64,000 nucleotides of DNA from Sphingomonas sp. Leaf17 (GTDB lineage: Bacteria > Pseudomonadota > Alphaproteobacteria > Sphingomonadales > Sphingomonadaceae): NCBI RefSeq assembly GCF_001421505.1, contig NZ_LMKL01000009.1, positions 62,001 to 126,000 of the forward strand, in the 5' to 3' direction. Both the position numbers and the translations under genes were made by a program. The notes below the pieces were generated by a model. That model saw only the letters and a program-made list of their open reading frames with translations. It had not been told where the DNA came from and did not search any database. Below, piece after piece: positions 27,716-38,318 of this stretch. Numbering within the stretch: position 1 is the stretch's first letter; each line of letters starts with the position of its first letter.

Positions 27716-27814
27716 CGCGGATCCTGGCATTCGAGAAGTCATGTCACTCTAGCGGCTTCCCCGGCCGTTATCAAAGCAACGATATGGTGAACCGGGGCTG
27801 ACCCGCCAGGCAGG

Positions 27815-28981
27815 TCACCCAAGCAGCGCGACGATATCGACCGGGCGACCGCGCCGGCGCAGCTCGACCGTCACCTGTGGATCGTCGCCGGTCGCGGCCA
27901 GCCCGACGGCCGCCCCCGCCGTCACCGCCTGCCCCGACTCCACCGACGCGCGCGACAGGCCGGTGAGCAAGGTCGTCCAGCCATCGCCATGGTCGATCAC
28001 GACGATCACGCCATAGCCGCGAAACGTGCGGGCAAAGCGCACCACGCCCCCCGCCGGCGCGACGACGCGCGCGCCCGGTGCCACCGCGAAACTCAGGCCG
28101 CGCGCCCGCACTCCGGCCGCCGACACTTCGTCCAGCCCGGTCACCAGCCGCCCGGCGACGGGCAGGCGATAGGCGGCCGGCGGCATCGGCGGCGGCACGG
28201 TGCCGGCGCGCAACGGGCGCGGAATCGGCCCGGGCAGGCGCACGAGGTCGGCGGCGGTCGCGCTCTGGCTGCCGGTCAGGGCCAGCGCATCGACCAGGTC
28301 GCGGGCGCGCTCCCCCATCGCCAGCGCACGGTCGGATTCGCTCATCGCCCCGCGCCCCAGCCGCTCGGCGCTTTGCCGGTGCGCCGCCTCGGTCCGCGCC
28401 AGCGCCAGCCGATCCGCCTCCAGCCGCGCCCGGCGGCGGCGCAGCGTGGCGGCGGCGGCGGCGGCGGCGGCGTGCAGCCGCTCGATCCGCGCGACCTCGC
28501 CGCGCAGCTGGGCGGTGCGCGCGCGGACCACCGGCAGCACGCCGCCCAGCACCGCCCGCACATGCACCAGATCGTCGACCGAACCCGGCTGGACGATCGC
28601 GGCCACGGCCGGCCGGCGCGCCAGCGATTGTAACGCCGCGAGCAGCCGCGCGACCGGCGCCTGTCCCTGTCCCAGCCCGGCGCGACGATCGGCCAGCAGC
28701 CGGTCGACCATCGCCGCCCGCGCCGCCGCCGCCGCCACGCGCGCCTGTGCGGCGGCGACCTGACCGGCCAGCGCGCGTTCCTCGGCCTGGGCGCGGCCCG
28801 CCGCCGTGCGTTCGCGCCGCGCGGCCTGCGTCAACGCGGCGGCGCGGGCGGTGGCGGCGTTCGCGGCCCGGCGCGCCTCCGTCAGCCGCGCCTGCTGATC
28901 GGCCAGCGTCGGCGCTTGCGCGGCGGCGTTCGCGGTCAGCAGCACCGCCGCCGTCACCGCCAGCAGGACACCGCGCGTCAC
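27815..28981 (-). CDS. EnvC-like murein hydrolase activator with degenerate LytM domain
   Basis: An exported 388-residue protein: signal peptide (1-22, ending NAAAQA), a long alanine/arginine-rich coiled coil (about 25-210) and a C-terminal LytM/M23 fold (about 285-388). The zinc ligands are missing: where active M23 peptidases have HxxxD and HxH, this has GLDEVSAAGV, VIDHGDGW and VTVELRRRG. As with E. coli EnvC it should not cut peptidoglycan itself but activate an amidase at the septum. GTG start one base after the rlmH stop; ctpA lies downstream. Divisome role is inferred. Confidence 0.87.
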   Translation of the reverse strand: MTRGVLLAVTAAVLLTANAAAQAPTLADQQARLTEARRAANAATARAAALTQAARRERTAAGRAQAEERALAGQVAAAQARVAAAAARAAMVDRLLADRRAGLGQGQAPVARLLAALQSLARRPAVAAIVQPGSVDDLVHVRAVLGGVLPVVRARTAQLRGEVARIERLHAAAAAAAATLRRRRARLEADRLALARTEAAHRQSAERLGRGAMSESDRALAMGERARDLVDALALTGSQSATAADLVRLPGPIPRPLRAGTVPPPMPPAAYRLPVAGRLVTGLDEVSAAGVRARGLSFAVAPGARVVAPAGGVVRFARTFRGYGVIVVIDHGDGWTTLLTGLSRASVESGQAVTAGAAVGLAATGDDPQVTVELRRRGRPVDIVALLG

Positions 28982-28982
28982 C

Positions 28983-29405
28983 TCACCCTTCGCGGTGATA
29001 GGGATGGTTGGCGAGGATGGCGGTCGCGCGGAACAGCTGCTCGGCCAGCATCGCCCGCGCCAGCATGTGCGGCCAGGTCGCGCGGCCGAAGGAAACCAGC
29101 AAGTCGGCCTCCCCGCGCGCGGCGTCGTCGAACCCGTCGGCCGCGCCGATCTCGAACCGGCATTCGCGCACCCCGTCGTCGCGCCACCGCCCCAGTTTCT
29201 GCGCGAACGCCGTCGATGCCAGCACCTCGCCCTTTTCGTCCAGCAGGATGCGTTTCGTCTGCGGCATCATGTCCGGCACGCGGCCACCGGTGTCGGGCAG
29301 TTCGGTGACGCGCGTCGGCCAGACGATCCGCTTCAGATAGCGATCGACCAGATCGGCCTCAGGCGATCGACCGATCCGGCCACGCGCGACGATGTGCAGG
29401 AGCAT
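28983..29405 (-). CDS. rlmH: 23S rRNA pseudouridine-1915 N3-methyltransferase
   Basis: A 140-residue SPOUT-class methyltransferase that modifies helix 69 of 23S rRNA using SAM. It shows the N-terminal MLLHIVARGRIG, the LLDEKGEVLASTAFAQKLG segment, the knot region LLVSFGRATWP and the conserved C-terminal NHPYHRE. ATG 29405 gives the standard length; an in-frame start 72 bp upstream would add a non-conserved tail. Upstream of the EnvC-like gene, with rsfS and nadD further upstream on the same strand beyond the inserted GT2 gene. Confidence 0.95.
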   Translation of the reverse strand: MLLHIVARGRIGRSPEADLVDRYLKRIVWPTRVTELPDTGGRVPDMMPQTKRILLDEKGEVLASTAFAQKLGRWRDDGVRECRFEIGAADGFDDAARGEADLLVSFGRATWPHMLARAMLAEQLFRATAILANHPYHREG

Positions 29406-29555
29406 GAATGGTCCGGGATGGAGAAAGGAACGTCTGCCGGACCCTAGCCGCGCGAGCGACGTGCGCGCTACGACCAATCACCGCCATGGTTAACGATTTG
29501 TTGGCAGCATGACCGCGATACCCGTCGGCATGACCCCCGCCCGACCGCGCCGACC

Positions 29556-30608
29556 GTGACGACCAGCCGTGATGCCATGCCCCAGGGCGGGTTGGCGGCC
29601 GTGCTGATCGTGCGGGACGAGGCCCGCTGCATCGTCCGCTGTCTGGACAGCGTCCGCCCCTGGGTCGACCGGATCGTCGTGCTCGACACCGGATCGTCCG
29701 ACGACACGCCCGCGCTGGCCGCCGCCTGCGGGGCGTTGGTGCATCACACCGACTGGACGCACGATTTTTCGGCCGCGCGCAACCGGGCGCTCGATCTCGC
29801 CGACGCCGACTGGGCAATGATTCTCGACGCCGACGAATGGATCGAATCGGGTGGCGAACACCTGCGGCCCTGGTGTTCGGCCCCGCCCCGCCTTGGCACC
29901 GTGTGTATCCACAGCGGCTATGATCCGGTCGGCGCAGTCGCCACCGGTGCGCCGCCCGCGTCGAACCGCAGCTGGATCACCCGCCTGCTGCCGCGCGGCG
30001 TCCGCTATCGGGGCCGCGTCCACGAACAGCCCGTCTCCCCCCTGCCCCGCGCGCGGATCGACCTGCACATCGGCCATGACGGCTATTTCGACACGCAGAT
30101 GGCGGGCAAGATCGGCCGCAACGCCCCGCTCCTGCTACGCGAACTCGGCGAGCGGCCCGACGATCCGTATCTCCACTATCAACTCGGCACGGATGCGGAG
30201 AGCCGCCACGATCACGCGACCGCGTGCGACCGGTACGCCACCGCGCTGGCGCTGACGCCGCCGGCCGCGAACTGGCGACACGAACTGGTCGTCCGGTATC
30301 TGCACTGTCTGGGCGAGGCCGGGCGGATCGACGCCGCGCTGACGCTGGCCGAGGCGGAGATGCCGGTATGGGCGGAGTCGCCGGATTTCTTCTTCGTGCT
30401 GGGCGACCTGCTGCTGGAACGCGCGATGGCCGATCCGTCGCGGGCGGTCGGGCAATGGCTGCCGCTGGCCGGATCGGCGTGGGAACGCTGTCTCGCGATC
30501 GGCGAGCGTCCGGATCTGGAGGGCAGCGTGCAGGGACGCGGAAGCCATTTGGCGGCGCATAATCTGGCGTTGCTGCGATCGCAGCTGGCGATGCTGGGGT
30601 CCGCCTAG
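29556..30608 (+). CDS. Family 2 glycosyltransferase with helical C-terminus
   Basis: A 350-residue cytoplasmic protein. The GT2 (GT-A) domain spans about 10-230: AAVLIVRDEARCIVRCLDS, the acidic GSSDDT, DFSAARNRAL and the metal-binding DADEW. The rest is a TPR-like helical region (about 190-340, YLHYQLGTDAESRHDHA and following). The layout recalls SunS/WaaE-type transferases acting on peptides or lipopolysaccharide core; acceptor unknown. The first codon is GTG 29556; ATG 29577 is an alternative, and neither has a good ribosome site. The only plus-strand gene within a long minus-strand run. Confidence 0.8.
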   Translation: MTTSRDAMPQGGLAAVLIVRDEARCIVRCLDSVRPWVDRIVVLDTGSSDDTPALAAACGALVHHTDWTHDFSAARNRALDLADADWAMILDADEWIESGGEHLRPWCSAPPRLGTVCIHSGYDPVGAVATGAPPASNRSWITRLLPRGVRYRGRVHEQPVSPLPRARIDLHIGHDGYFDTQMAGKIGRNAPLLLRELGERPDDPYLHYQLGTDAESRHDHATACDRYATALALTPPAANWRHELVVRYLHCLGEAGRIDAALTLAEAEMPVWAESPDFFFVLGDLLLERAMADPSRAVGQWLPLAGSAWERCLAIGERPDLEGSVQGRGSHLAAHNLALLRSQLAMLGSA

Positions 30609-30660
30609 CCGTCGCCCGATCAGTCCCGCGCGGCCAACCGGCCGGCACGGGACCGGCCGA

Positions 30661-31065
30661 TCACTCGCCGTAGGCGTTGGGCATCGCCGGCGGGGTCGGC
30701 GCGTCGCCGAACGCCCACATGCGTTCCAGATTGTAGAAACTGCGCACTTCGGGACGGAACAGGTGAACGATCACGTCACCCGCGTCGATGAGCACCCAGT
30801 CGGCGGTCGGCAGGCCCTCGATCCGGGTCAGGCGGCCGAGTTCGCCCTTGATCTTTTCCGCCAGCTTGGCCGCCATCGACGCGACCTGCCGCGTCGACCG
30901 GCCGCTGGCGATGACCATGTGGTCAGCGATCGACGACTTGCCCTCCAGCGGGATCGTGATCGTGTCGACCGCCTGATCGTCGTCGAGCGATGCGAGGATC
31001 AGCCGGTGCAGCGCCTCGACCTCTTGCGGGTCGGATGCGCGCGGGGCGGTAGAGGGAACGGCCAA
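30661..31065 (-). CDS. rsfS: Ribosome silencing factor
   Basis: A 134-residue RsfS/YbeB protein that binds L14 on the 50S subunit and blocks subunit joining in starvation. The core runs from HRLILASLDDDQAVDTITI through DHMVIASGRSTRQVASMA, GLPTADWVLIDAGDVIVHLF and RSFYNLERMWAFG, all family signatures. The extra N-terminal stretch (SDPQEVEAL) is common in alphaproteobacteria. It follows nadD by 8 bp, the usual nadD-rsfS pair. Confidence 0.95.
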   Translation of the reverse strand: MAVPSTAPRASDPQEVEALHRLILASLDDDQAVDTITIPLEGKSSIADHMVIASGRSTRQVASMAAKLAEKIKGELGRLTRIEGLPTADWVLIDAGDVIVHLFRPEVRSFYNLERMWAFGDAPTPPAMPNAYGE

Positions 31066-31073
31066 GAGAACTC

Positions 31074-31685
31074 CTAAACTTCATCAAACGGGGGTGCGGC
31101 GGCTCGACGGTGCCAGTCGGGATCGGCCGCCCGCAAGCGGGTGGCGGATGTCGGGTCGGGTCGGAACCGCAACAGCACCAGCGCCGGCAACTCCCACGTC
31201 GTCCAGTCCTTCGCGCTGGTCGCGGGCCGTCGAAAACGCCGCAACCAACCCATCGCAGGACCTGCAAGGGCGTTGCCTTCATAGCCCGGACGCGCAACGA
31301 CCGCAATCGGAACCTCACGCGCGATCCCGCGCCAGTCGCGCCAGCTGTGAAACTGCGCCAGATTGTCCGCGCCCATGATCCAGACGAACCGCGTTTTCGG
31401 ATAGCGCCGCTTCAGCGCGCGGATCGTGTCGCGGGTATAGCGCGTGCCCAGCCGCGTCTCGATATCGGTCGCGCGGATCGGCGCATGGGCGGCGACCCTG
31501 CGCGCCGACGCGAGCCGCGCCGCGATCGGCGCCATGTCGGTCGCGGCATCCTTCAACGGGTTGCCGGGTGACACCAGCCACCATGCCTCGTCCAGCGCCA
31601 GCGCGCGGATCGCCCCCAGCGTGATCCGGCGATGCCCCCGATGCGCGGGATTGAACGATCCACCAAGCAGGCCGATGCGGGTCAT
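31074..31685 (-). CDS. nadD: Nicotinate-nucleotide adenylyltransferase
   Basis: Adenylates nicotinate mononucleotide in NAD synthesis; cytoplasmic, 203 residues. The nucleotidyltransferase motifs are present: GGSFNPAHRGH at the N-terminus, FVWIMGADNLAQFHSW in the middle, and a variant ISxTxIR motif as TSATRLR near the C-terminus. The start codon overlaps the stop of the toxin gene (ATGA), which is unusual: nadD normally follows proA or obg directly. Confidence 0.93.
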   Translation of the reverse strand: MTRIGLLGGSFNPAHRGHRRITLGAIRALALDEAWWLVSPGNPLKDAATDMAPIAARLASARRVAAHAPIRATDIETRLGTRYTRDTIRALKRRYPKTRFVWIMGADNLAQFHSWRDWRGIAREVPIAVVARPGYEGNALAGPAMGWLRRFRRPATSAKDWTTWELPALVLLRFRPDPTSATRLRAADPDWHRRAAAPPFDEV

Positions 31686-31969
31686 GGCAGCAGAAACCAG
31701 TCCTCGCGTTCGTGGCGAACGCGGGCAATCGCGATACCCGGCGGTGTCGATTCATAGATCAGGATATAGGGGGTGCCGCGAACGCGCCACTTGCGCCACG
31801 ACCGATAGGAGAGTGGCGTGCCCATCGCTGGATAGTCCTGTATCAGGCCCGTGGATCGAATAATGGTTTGCAGGACGCCCTGCGCCAGCGCCGGATCAAT
31901 ATCCGACAGATAATCACGAATGGCGGCAAGATCGTCCGTCGCGGATTGCGACCACAGGACACGGTTCAT
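31682..31969 (-). CDS. RelE/ParE family toxin
   Basis: A 95-residue protein of the RelE/ParE fold. It has the N-terminal WSQSATDDLAAIRDYL helices, the NxxxG/P turn region DYPAMGTPL, and the C-terminal beta strands RGTPYILIYESTPPGIAIARVRHEREDW with the basic residues typical of the family. ParE members poison gyrase; RelE members cut mRNA. The YILIY...IARVRHERE pattern fits the ParE side. The gene overlaps both its antitoxin (upstream) and nadD (downstream) by four bases. Confidence 0.85.
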   Translation of the reverse strand: MNRVLWSQSATDDLAAIRDYLSDIDPALAQGVLQTIIRSTGLIQDYPAMGTPLSYRSWRKWRVRGTPYILIYESTPPGIAIARVRHEREDWFLLP

Positions 31970-32220
31970 GCGGCATCACGCCGTATCCCTTCGCCCAGAA
32001 ACATCGCCTCGACCTGATCCTGCGTGTACACCCGGCCGGCCGCGATATCGGCCTCCCCCGCCTGGATGAAGGCGCGATAATCGCTTTCGCTTTCGGCTAT
32101 GCGGCGGATCGCCTCGGCGGCAAACTGCGGACTCGTCATGCCGCGCTCCAACGCCAACCGCTCGACCAGCGCCAGCGTGTCCGCATCAAGATCCGTCGTG
32201 ATCGACGTGCGCGCGTTCAT
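31966..32220 (-). CDS. Ribbon-helix-helix antitoxin
   Basis: An 84-residue protein with an N-terminal ribbon-helix-helix DNA-binding segment (TSITTDLDADTLALVERLALERGMTSPQFAAEAIRRIA) and a C-terminal acidic toxin-binding tail (ESESDYRAFIQAGEADIAAGRVYTQDQVE). It is followed by the toxin gene with ATGA overlap, the standard antitoxin-first order. It should repress its own promoter, which also drives nadD or the downstream string if no other promoter exists. Confidence 0.83.
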   Translation of the reverse strand: MNARTSITTDLDADTLALVERLALERGMTSPQFAAEAIRRIAESESDYRAFIQAGEADIAAGRVYTQDQVEAMFLGEGIRRDAA

Positions 32221-32251
32221 CGCCCGATCCTATGCCCCTCGCCCACCGGCA

Positions 32252-33508
32252 TCAACCCCGCACCTGCCCGGTTCCGCGACCGATCCATTTGTAGGTCGTC
32301 AGCCCCTCCAGCGCGACCGGCCCGCGCGCGTGCAGCCGGCCGGTGGCGATGCCGATTTCCGCGCCCAGCCCGAACTCGCCGCCATCGGCGAACTGGGTGG
32401 AGGCGTTCCACAGCACGATCGCGCTGTCGACGGCGGCCAGGAACCGTTCGGCGACGGCTTCGTCGGCGGCGACGATCGCGTCGGTATGGTGCGATCCGTG
32501 GGCGGCGATATGCGCGATCGCCCCCTCGACCCCGTCGACCAGCGCGACCGAGGCGATCGCGTCGAGATATTCGGTGTCCCAGTCGGCCTCATCCGCCGGC
32601 TCGGTGCCGGGCACCAGCGCGCAGATACGTCCGTCGCCCAGCACATGACAGCCCGTCGCCGCCAGTGCCCGCACCAGCGCCGCGGTGTCGGGATAGGCAG
32701 CGTCGATCAGCAACGTCTCCATCGCGCCGCACACGCCGGTGCGGCGCATCTTGGCGTCGCACACCACGGCCCGCGCCATCGCCGGGTCGGCCGACGCATC
32801 GACATAGACGTGGTTGATCCCGTCCAGATGCGCCAGCACCGGCACCCGCGCCTCCGCCTGAACGCGCGCGACCAGACTCTTGCCGCCGCGCGGGATGATG
32901 AGGTCGATCGCGCCGTCCGCCGCCAGCATCGCGCCGACCGCCGCCCGGTCCGTCGTCGGCACCAGTTGCACCGCCGCCTCGGGCAACCCCGCCGCCGCCA
33001 GTCCGCGGACAAAGGCGGCATGGATCGCCCGGTTGCTGTGCACCGCTTCCGACCCGCCGCGCAGGATCGCGGCGTTGCCCGCCATGACGCACAGCGCGGC
33101 GGCATCGGCGGTGACGTTGGGCCGGCTTTCATAGACGATGCCGATGACGCCGATCGGCACGCGGACACGCGACAGCCGCAACCCATTCGGCCGCTCGCTG
33201 GCGTCGATCACCTGCCCGACCGGATCGGCCAGCCCGGCCACCGCCTCGACGCCGGCCGCCATCGCCGCCACGCGCGCTTCGTCCAGCCGCAGCCGGTCGA
33301 GCATCGCGCCCGATAGGCCATTGGCGGTCGCCTGCGCCATGTCGCCGGCATTGGCTTCAAGGATCAGCGCGGAGTCGTCGCGCAGCATCGCAGCCGCCGC
33401 ACGAAGCGCACTGGCTTTGGTCGCGGTCGGCGATGCGGACAGCGTCTGTGCGGTGGTTCGCGCGGCACGGCCCATGCGGGCGATCAGGGTGGTCGGGGTA
33501 TCGGTCAT
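32252..33508 (-). CDS. proA: Gamma-glutamyl phosphate reductase
   Basis: Second enzyme of proline synthesis (NADPH-dependent, cytoplasmic), 418 residues, the family length. The aldehyde-dehydrogenase fold is clear: [49 protein letters not shown], the catalytic cysteine in [13 protein letters not shown], and the C-terminal [33 protein letters not shown] 33508 (MTDTPTT) gives a normal N-terminus; the frame is open for another 350 bp upstream but without similarity. The toxin-antitoxin pair follows after 31 bp. Confidence 0.95.
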   Translation of the reverse strand: MTDTPTTLIARMGRAARTTAQTLSASPTATKASALRAAAAMLRDDSALILEANAGDMAQATANGLSGAMLDRLRLDEARVAAMAAGVEAVAGLADPVGQVIDASERPNGLRLSRVRVPIGVIGIVYESRPNVTADAAALCVMAGNAAILRGGSEAVHSNRAIHAAFVRGLAAAGLPEAAVQLVPTTDRAAVGAMLAADGAIDLIIPRGGKSLVARVQAEARVPVLAHLDGINHVYVDASADPAMARAVVCDAKMRRTGVCGAMETLLIDAAYPDTAALVRALAATGCHVLGDGRICALVPGTEPADEADWDTEYLDAIASVALVDGVEGAIAHIAAHGSHHTDAIVAADEAVAERFLAAVDSAIVLWNASTQFADGGEFGLGAEIGIATGRLHARGPVALEGLTTYKWIGRGTGQVRG

Positions 33509-33581
33509 GGGCGTAACGATACAGGCGGTCCCGCGCCAAAGCCACTCGCGCCTGATGATTCGCGCTGATAGGGTCGCCGCC

Positions 33582-34676
33582 ATGACGGGGGACATCGACG
33601 CCGCTGGCGGCATCATCACGGGGGCGTTGCTGGCCGGCACGCTGGACCCGCATGCGCGCGGCATGGCGCATGTAGGGGCGCAGAATGTGGCGGGGGCGCA
33701 GGACGCGGCGGGGGCGTTGTGCCTGAACTGCGGCACGCGACTGATCGGTCCGCACTGCCATGCCTGCGGGCAGTCAGGCCATGTCCACCGAACGCTGGGC
33801 GCGATCGGCCACGACCTGCTGCACGGCGTGTTCCATTTCGAAGGCCGGATCTGGCGCACCCTGCCGATGCTGGTGCGTCACCCCGGTGCGCTGACCCGCC
33901 GCTACATCGCCGGCGAGCGTGCCCGGTTCGTGTCGCCGCTGGCGCTGTTCCTGTTCACGGTGTTCCTGACATTCGCCTTGTTCGGCGCACTCGGCCCCGG
34001 CGACCTTGGCGAAGGGATGCGGGCGCTGATGGACGGAACGCGCGCCGAAATGGCGGAAGGGCTGGCGCGCGGCGAAACCCGGATCGCGGCGCTGGAGAAA
34101 CAACGCGCGATCGCGGTCGCGGCGCGAACGCCAACCACCGACATCGACCAGGCCATCACAGTCACGCGGCGCAACGTGGAGGCGCTGGCCGGAAGTCGGG
34201 CCGAACTCGACGCCGATCGCGCGCGCCATCCCGTCCGAACCGGCTGGCCATGGCTCGACCGTGCCATCGTCCAGATGCAGACCAATCCCGGCCTCGTGGC
34301 CTACAAGGTCCAATCGAGCGCCTATAAATACAGCTGGGCGCTGATCCTGCTGTCGACGCCCTTCGTCGCCTTGCTGTTCGCGTGGCGGCGCCGATTCCAC
34401 CTGTACGACCACGCGATTTTCGTGACCTATTCGATCAGCTTCATGTCCCTGCTCGCGATCATGCTGGAGGTCGGACTGGCGATCGGCATCGCCACCGGGC
34501 TGATCTGGACGATCTTCTGGCTGGCCCCGCCGGTCCATCTGTTCGCCCAGCTGCGCGGTGCCTATGGCCTGTCACGGCCGTCCGCGTTGTGGCGGACGGT
34601 GTGCCTGCTCGTGTTCGCCGCGGTCGTACTCACCCTGTTCGTCGCCGGCCTTGTCGCGATGGGGGTGTCGCACTGA
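33582..34676 (+). CDS. DUF3667 membrane protein with zinc ribbon
   Basis: A 364-residue protein. A four-cysteine zinc-ribbon-like motif ([18 protein letters not shown], near residue 47) is followed by the DUF3667 core with LRxxxHxx-like [17 protein letters not shown] and the [20 protein letters not shown] membrane entry. Then come a cytoplasmic or periplasmic helical insert (about 155-230) and four further hydrophobic helices. The family function is unknown to me. ATG 33582 is chosen because upstream codons of the open frame overlap proA and lack similarity. Divergent from proA with 73 bp between starts. Confidence 0.8.
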   Translation: MTGDIDAAGGIITGALLAGTLDPHARGMAHVGAQNVAGAQDAAGALCLNCGTRLIGPHCHACGQSGHVHRTLGAIGHDLLHGVFHFEGRIWRTLPMLVRHPGALTRRYIAGERARFVSPLALFLFTVFLTFALFGALGPGDLGEGMRALMDGTRAEMAEGLARGETRIAALEKQRAIAVAARTPTTDIDQAITVTRRNVEALAGSRAELDADRARHPVRTGWPWLDRAIVQMQTNPGLVAYKVQSSAYKYSWALILLSTPFVALLFAWRRRFHLYDHAIFVTYSISFMSLLAIMLEVGLAIGIATGLIWTIFWLAPPVHLFAQLRGAYGLSRPSALWRTVCLLVFAAVVLTLFVAGLVAMGVSH

Positions 34677-34692
34677 GCCGTGCAACGCGACA

Positions 34693-35058
34693 TCAGGGAC
34701 AGGGATTGCGCCGGGCGATGACCCGCAGGAAACCGTCCTTCAGCGACATGCCGCGCTGCGCCGCCGGAATTTCCTGCAGGCCGGCGATCATTTCGTCCGA
34801 CGACATCTTCTTACCCTCGGGCGAGCAATAGAGCGGCGGCTGGCCGGCCTTGGCCCGCGCCTTCTTTTCCGCGTCGATCTGGGTCACCGCCGCGCCGGCC
34901 TCGCGCTTCAACAGGCCGATATCGGATGAAAACAGCGCGCGCATGCCCTTCGCCTTGAGCGCCGCGACCTTGGTCAGGAAGGTGTTCACGTCCATCGCCG
35001 CGTTGGCGGGACTGGCGAGCGTGACGGTCAGCGCCACCGCCATCAGGATTGTCTTCAT
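34693..35058 (-). CDS. Small exported protein, possibly Rap1a/Tai-like
   Basis: A 121-residue protein with a Sec signal (MKTILMAVALTVTLASPANA). The mature part is helical, with FLTKVAALKAKGMRALFSSDIG, one internal cysteine (LYCSPEG) and a C-terminal cysteine (RRNPCP), a layout reminiscent of Rap1a/Tai-type immunity-like proteins. That comparison is tentative and no effector gene is nearby. It lies 126 bp upstream of, and on the same strand as, the end of ftsH. Confidence 0.65.
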   Translation of the reverse strand: MKTILMAVALTVTLASPANAAMDVNTFLTKVAALKAKGMRALFSSDIGLLKREAGAAVTQIDAEKKARAKAGQPPLYCSPEGKKMSSDEMIAGLQEIPAAQRGMSLKDGFLRVIARRNPCP

Positions 35059-35184
35059 GCCGCCACTCCGTCGACCGGAAGGGTCGCGGAGCGATGGTAT
35101 ACGACCCCACCCAAGGTCGCCAGATGCAAAAACGGCGCGGATGGACGAACCATCCGCGCCGCGTGGACCACCGGTCCGATGGCG

Positions 35185-37140
<1,956 letters not shown>

Positions 37141-37165
37141 GGGTCGCGCGTACCTTTCGATCCCA

Positions 37166-37192
37166 AGATAAGCGCGCCGGGGTTAATGGCAA
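37166..37192 (-). promoter_or_regulatory. Candidate ftsH promoter
   Basis: On the minus strand TTGCCA (37187-37192) and TATCTT, within CTTATCT (37166-37172), are spaced like a -35/-10 pair. CTTATCTTGG also fits the -10 of alphaproteobacterial RpoH (heat shock) promoters with ATTG as a partial -35, and ftsH is a common heat-shock gene. It lies just upstream of the ftsH start. Pattern match only. Confidence 0.3.
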
Positions 37193-37283
37193 TGGAACAA
37201 GATGCGCTTTGCCGCGATCGAAGCCCGTTTGGAAACGCGCCGGCGACATCAAACACGCGCGAGCGCATTTCTAAGGAGACTCA

Positions 37284-38279
37284 TCAGCCCGTCCGACGCG
37301 GCGGAGCCACGCGAAAGCGCCAGCGCCCGGCGCGCACCGACGCCACGATCCCCGCCTGGGTCGCGCGCCGTCCATCGGTCAGCGCATCGAGCAGCGATTC
37401 GATGTTCGCGCCCTCCGACCAGTCGGGGCGCGTGACGCCGATGGCATCGCGAACCTCGCCGATCGCCCGCCGCGCAAGCCGGCGGCAGACCTCGCGCGGC
37501 AGGTCGGTGACATCGACCCACGCCTCGCCGTCCGCAATCACGGCGCGCGCACGCCAGAGCCAGTCGACGACCGCGCGCATGTCGGCATCCGCCTCCGCCA
37601 GATAGGTGCCCGACCGGGCGATGCCGGCCGCGTCGAGCCATTCGTGATCGTGCAGCAGCCGGCGATAGCGGGTGCGGTCGTGGCGGTCGTCGGCATTGCT
37701 TGGGTCGTCGACGAACGCCAGTTCGCGGCGGCGGACGATCGCGCGCAACTCCGCACGCCGCCAGTCCAGCAGCGGACGGACGACGCGGATCCCGGCGATC
37801 TGCGTCACCGGCCGCACCCCGGCCAGTCCCGACAGGCCGCACCCGCGCGCGGCACGCATCAGGAACGTCTCCGCCTGATCGTCGGCATGATGCCCGGTCG
37901 CCAGTTGCGCCGCCCCCGCCGCCTGCGCCCAGCCCGCCAGCAGGTCGTAACGCGCGGTTCGCGCCTGCGCCTGGATGCTGGCCCCGGCGATCGGCGTCGT
38001 CGGACGCAATGTCGCATGGCGCACGTCCAGCGCGGCGCACATTTCGGCGACCATCGCCGCCTCCGCCGCGGCATCGGCGCGCAGGCCGTGATCGACCGTC
38101 GCCGCCAGCACCAGACCCGGCATCGCCTCCGCCGCCAGCGCCAGCATCGCCATGCTGTCGGCCCCGCCCGACACGGCAAGCGCCAGCGGCGCGGCCGGAT
38201 CCCCGCCGGCCCGCGCCAGATCCGCCGCGAACCGGTCGGCATCGCTGCGTACCGGCACGACGCGCGGTTTCGTTACCAT
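37284..38279 (-). CDS. tilS: tRNA(Ile)-lysidine synthase
   Basis: Converts C34 of the CAU-anticodon tRNA-Ile to lysidine, using ATP and lysine; essential for decoding AUA. The PP-loop is LAVSGGADSMAML near residues 33-45, followed by ATVDHGLRADAAAEA and the ATGHHADDQAETFLMRAARG motif. At 331 residues it belongs to the shorter form without the full C-terminal domains of E. coli TilS. Upstream, 39 bp away, lies the cpoB gene on the same strand. Confidence 0.93.
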   Translation of the reverse strand: MVTKPRVVPVRSDADRFAADLARAGGDPAAPLALAVSGGADSMAMLALAAEAMPGLVLAATVDHGLRADAAAEAAMVAEMCAALDVRHATLRPTTPIAGASIQAQARTARYDLLAGWAQAAGAAQLATGHHADDQAETFLMRAARGCGLSGLAGVRPVTQIAGIRVVRPLLDWRRAELRAIVRRRELAFVDDPSNADDRHDRTRYRRLLHDHEWLDAAGIARSGTYLAEADADMRAVVDWLWRARAVIADGEAWVDVTDLPREVCRRLARRAIGEVRDAIGVTRPDWSEGANIESLLDALTDGRRATQAGIVASVRAGRWRFRVAPPRRTG

Positions 38280-38318
38280 GACCGTCTCATCGTGGCTGGC
38301 CTTACGCCCGCAGGCGCG

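Noticed and set aside
31682..32220. Treating the toxin-antitoxin pair as a sign of a larger mobile island
   Set aside because: Flanking genes are ordinary housekeeping genes with the same base composition, and no integrase, attachment site or direct repeats border the pair.
32252..33859. N-terminal extension of proA by 117 codons
   Set aside because: The extension has no similarity to ProA and would overlap the DUF3667 start; ATG 33508 gives the normal family length.
34693..35058. Calling the small exported protein a T6SS immunity protein
   Set aside because: The resemblance is limited to size, signal peptide and cysteine placement, and no effector or secretion genes are adjacent.
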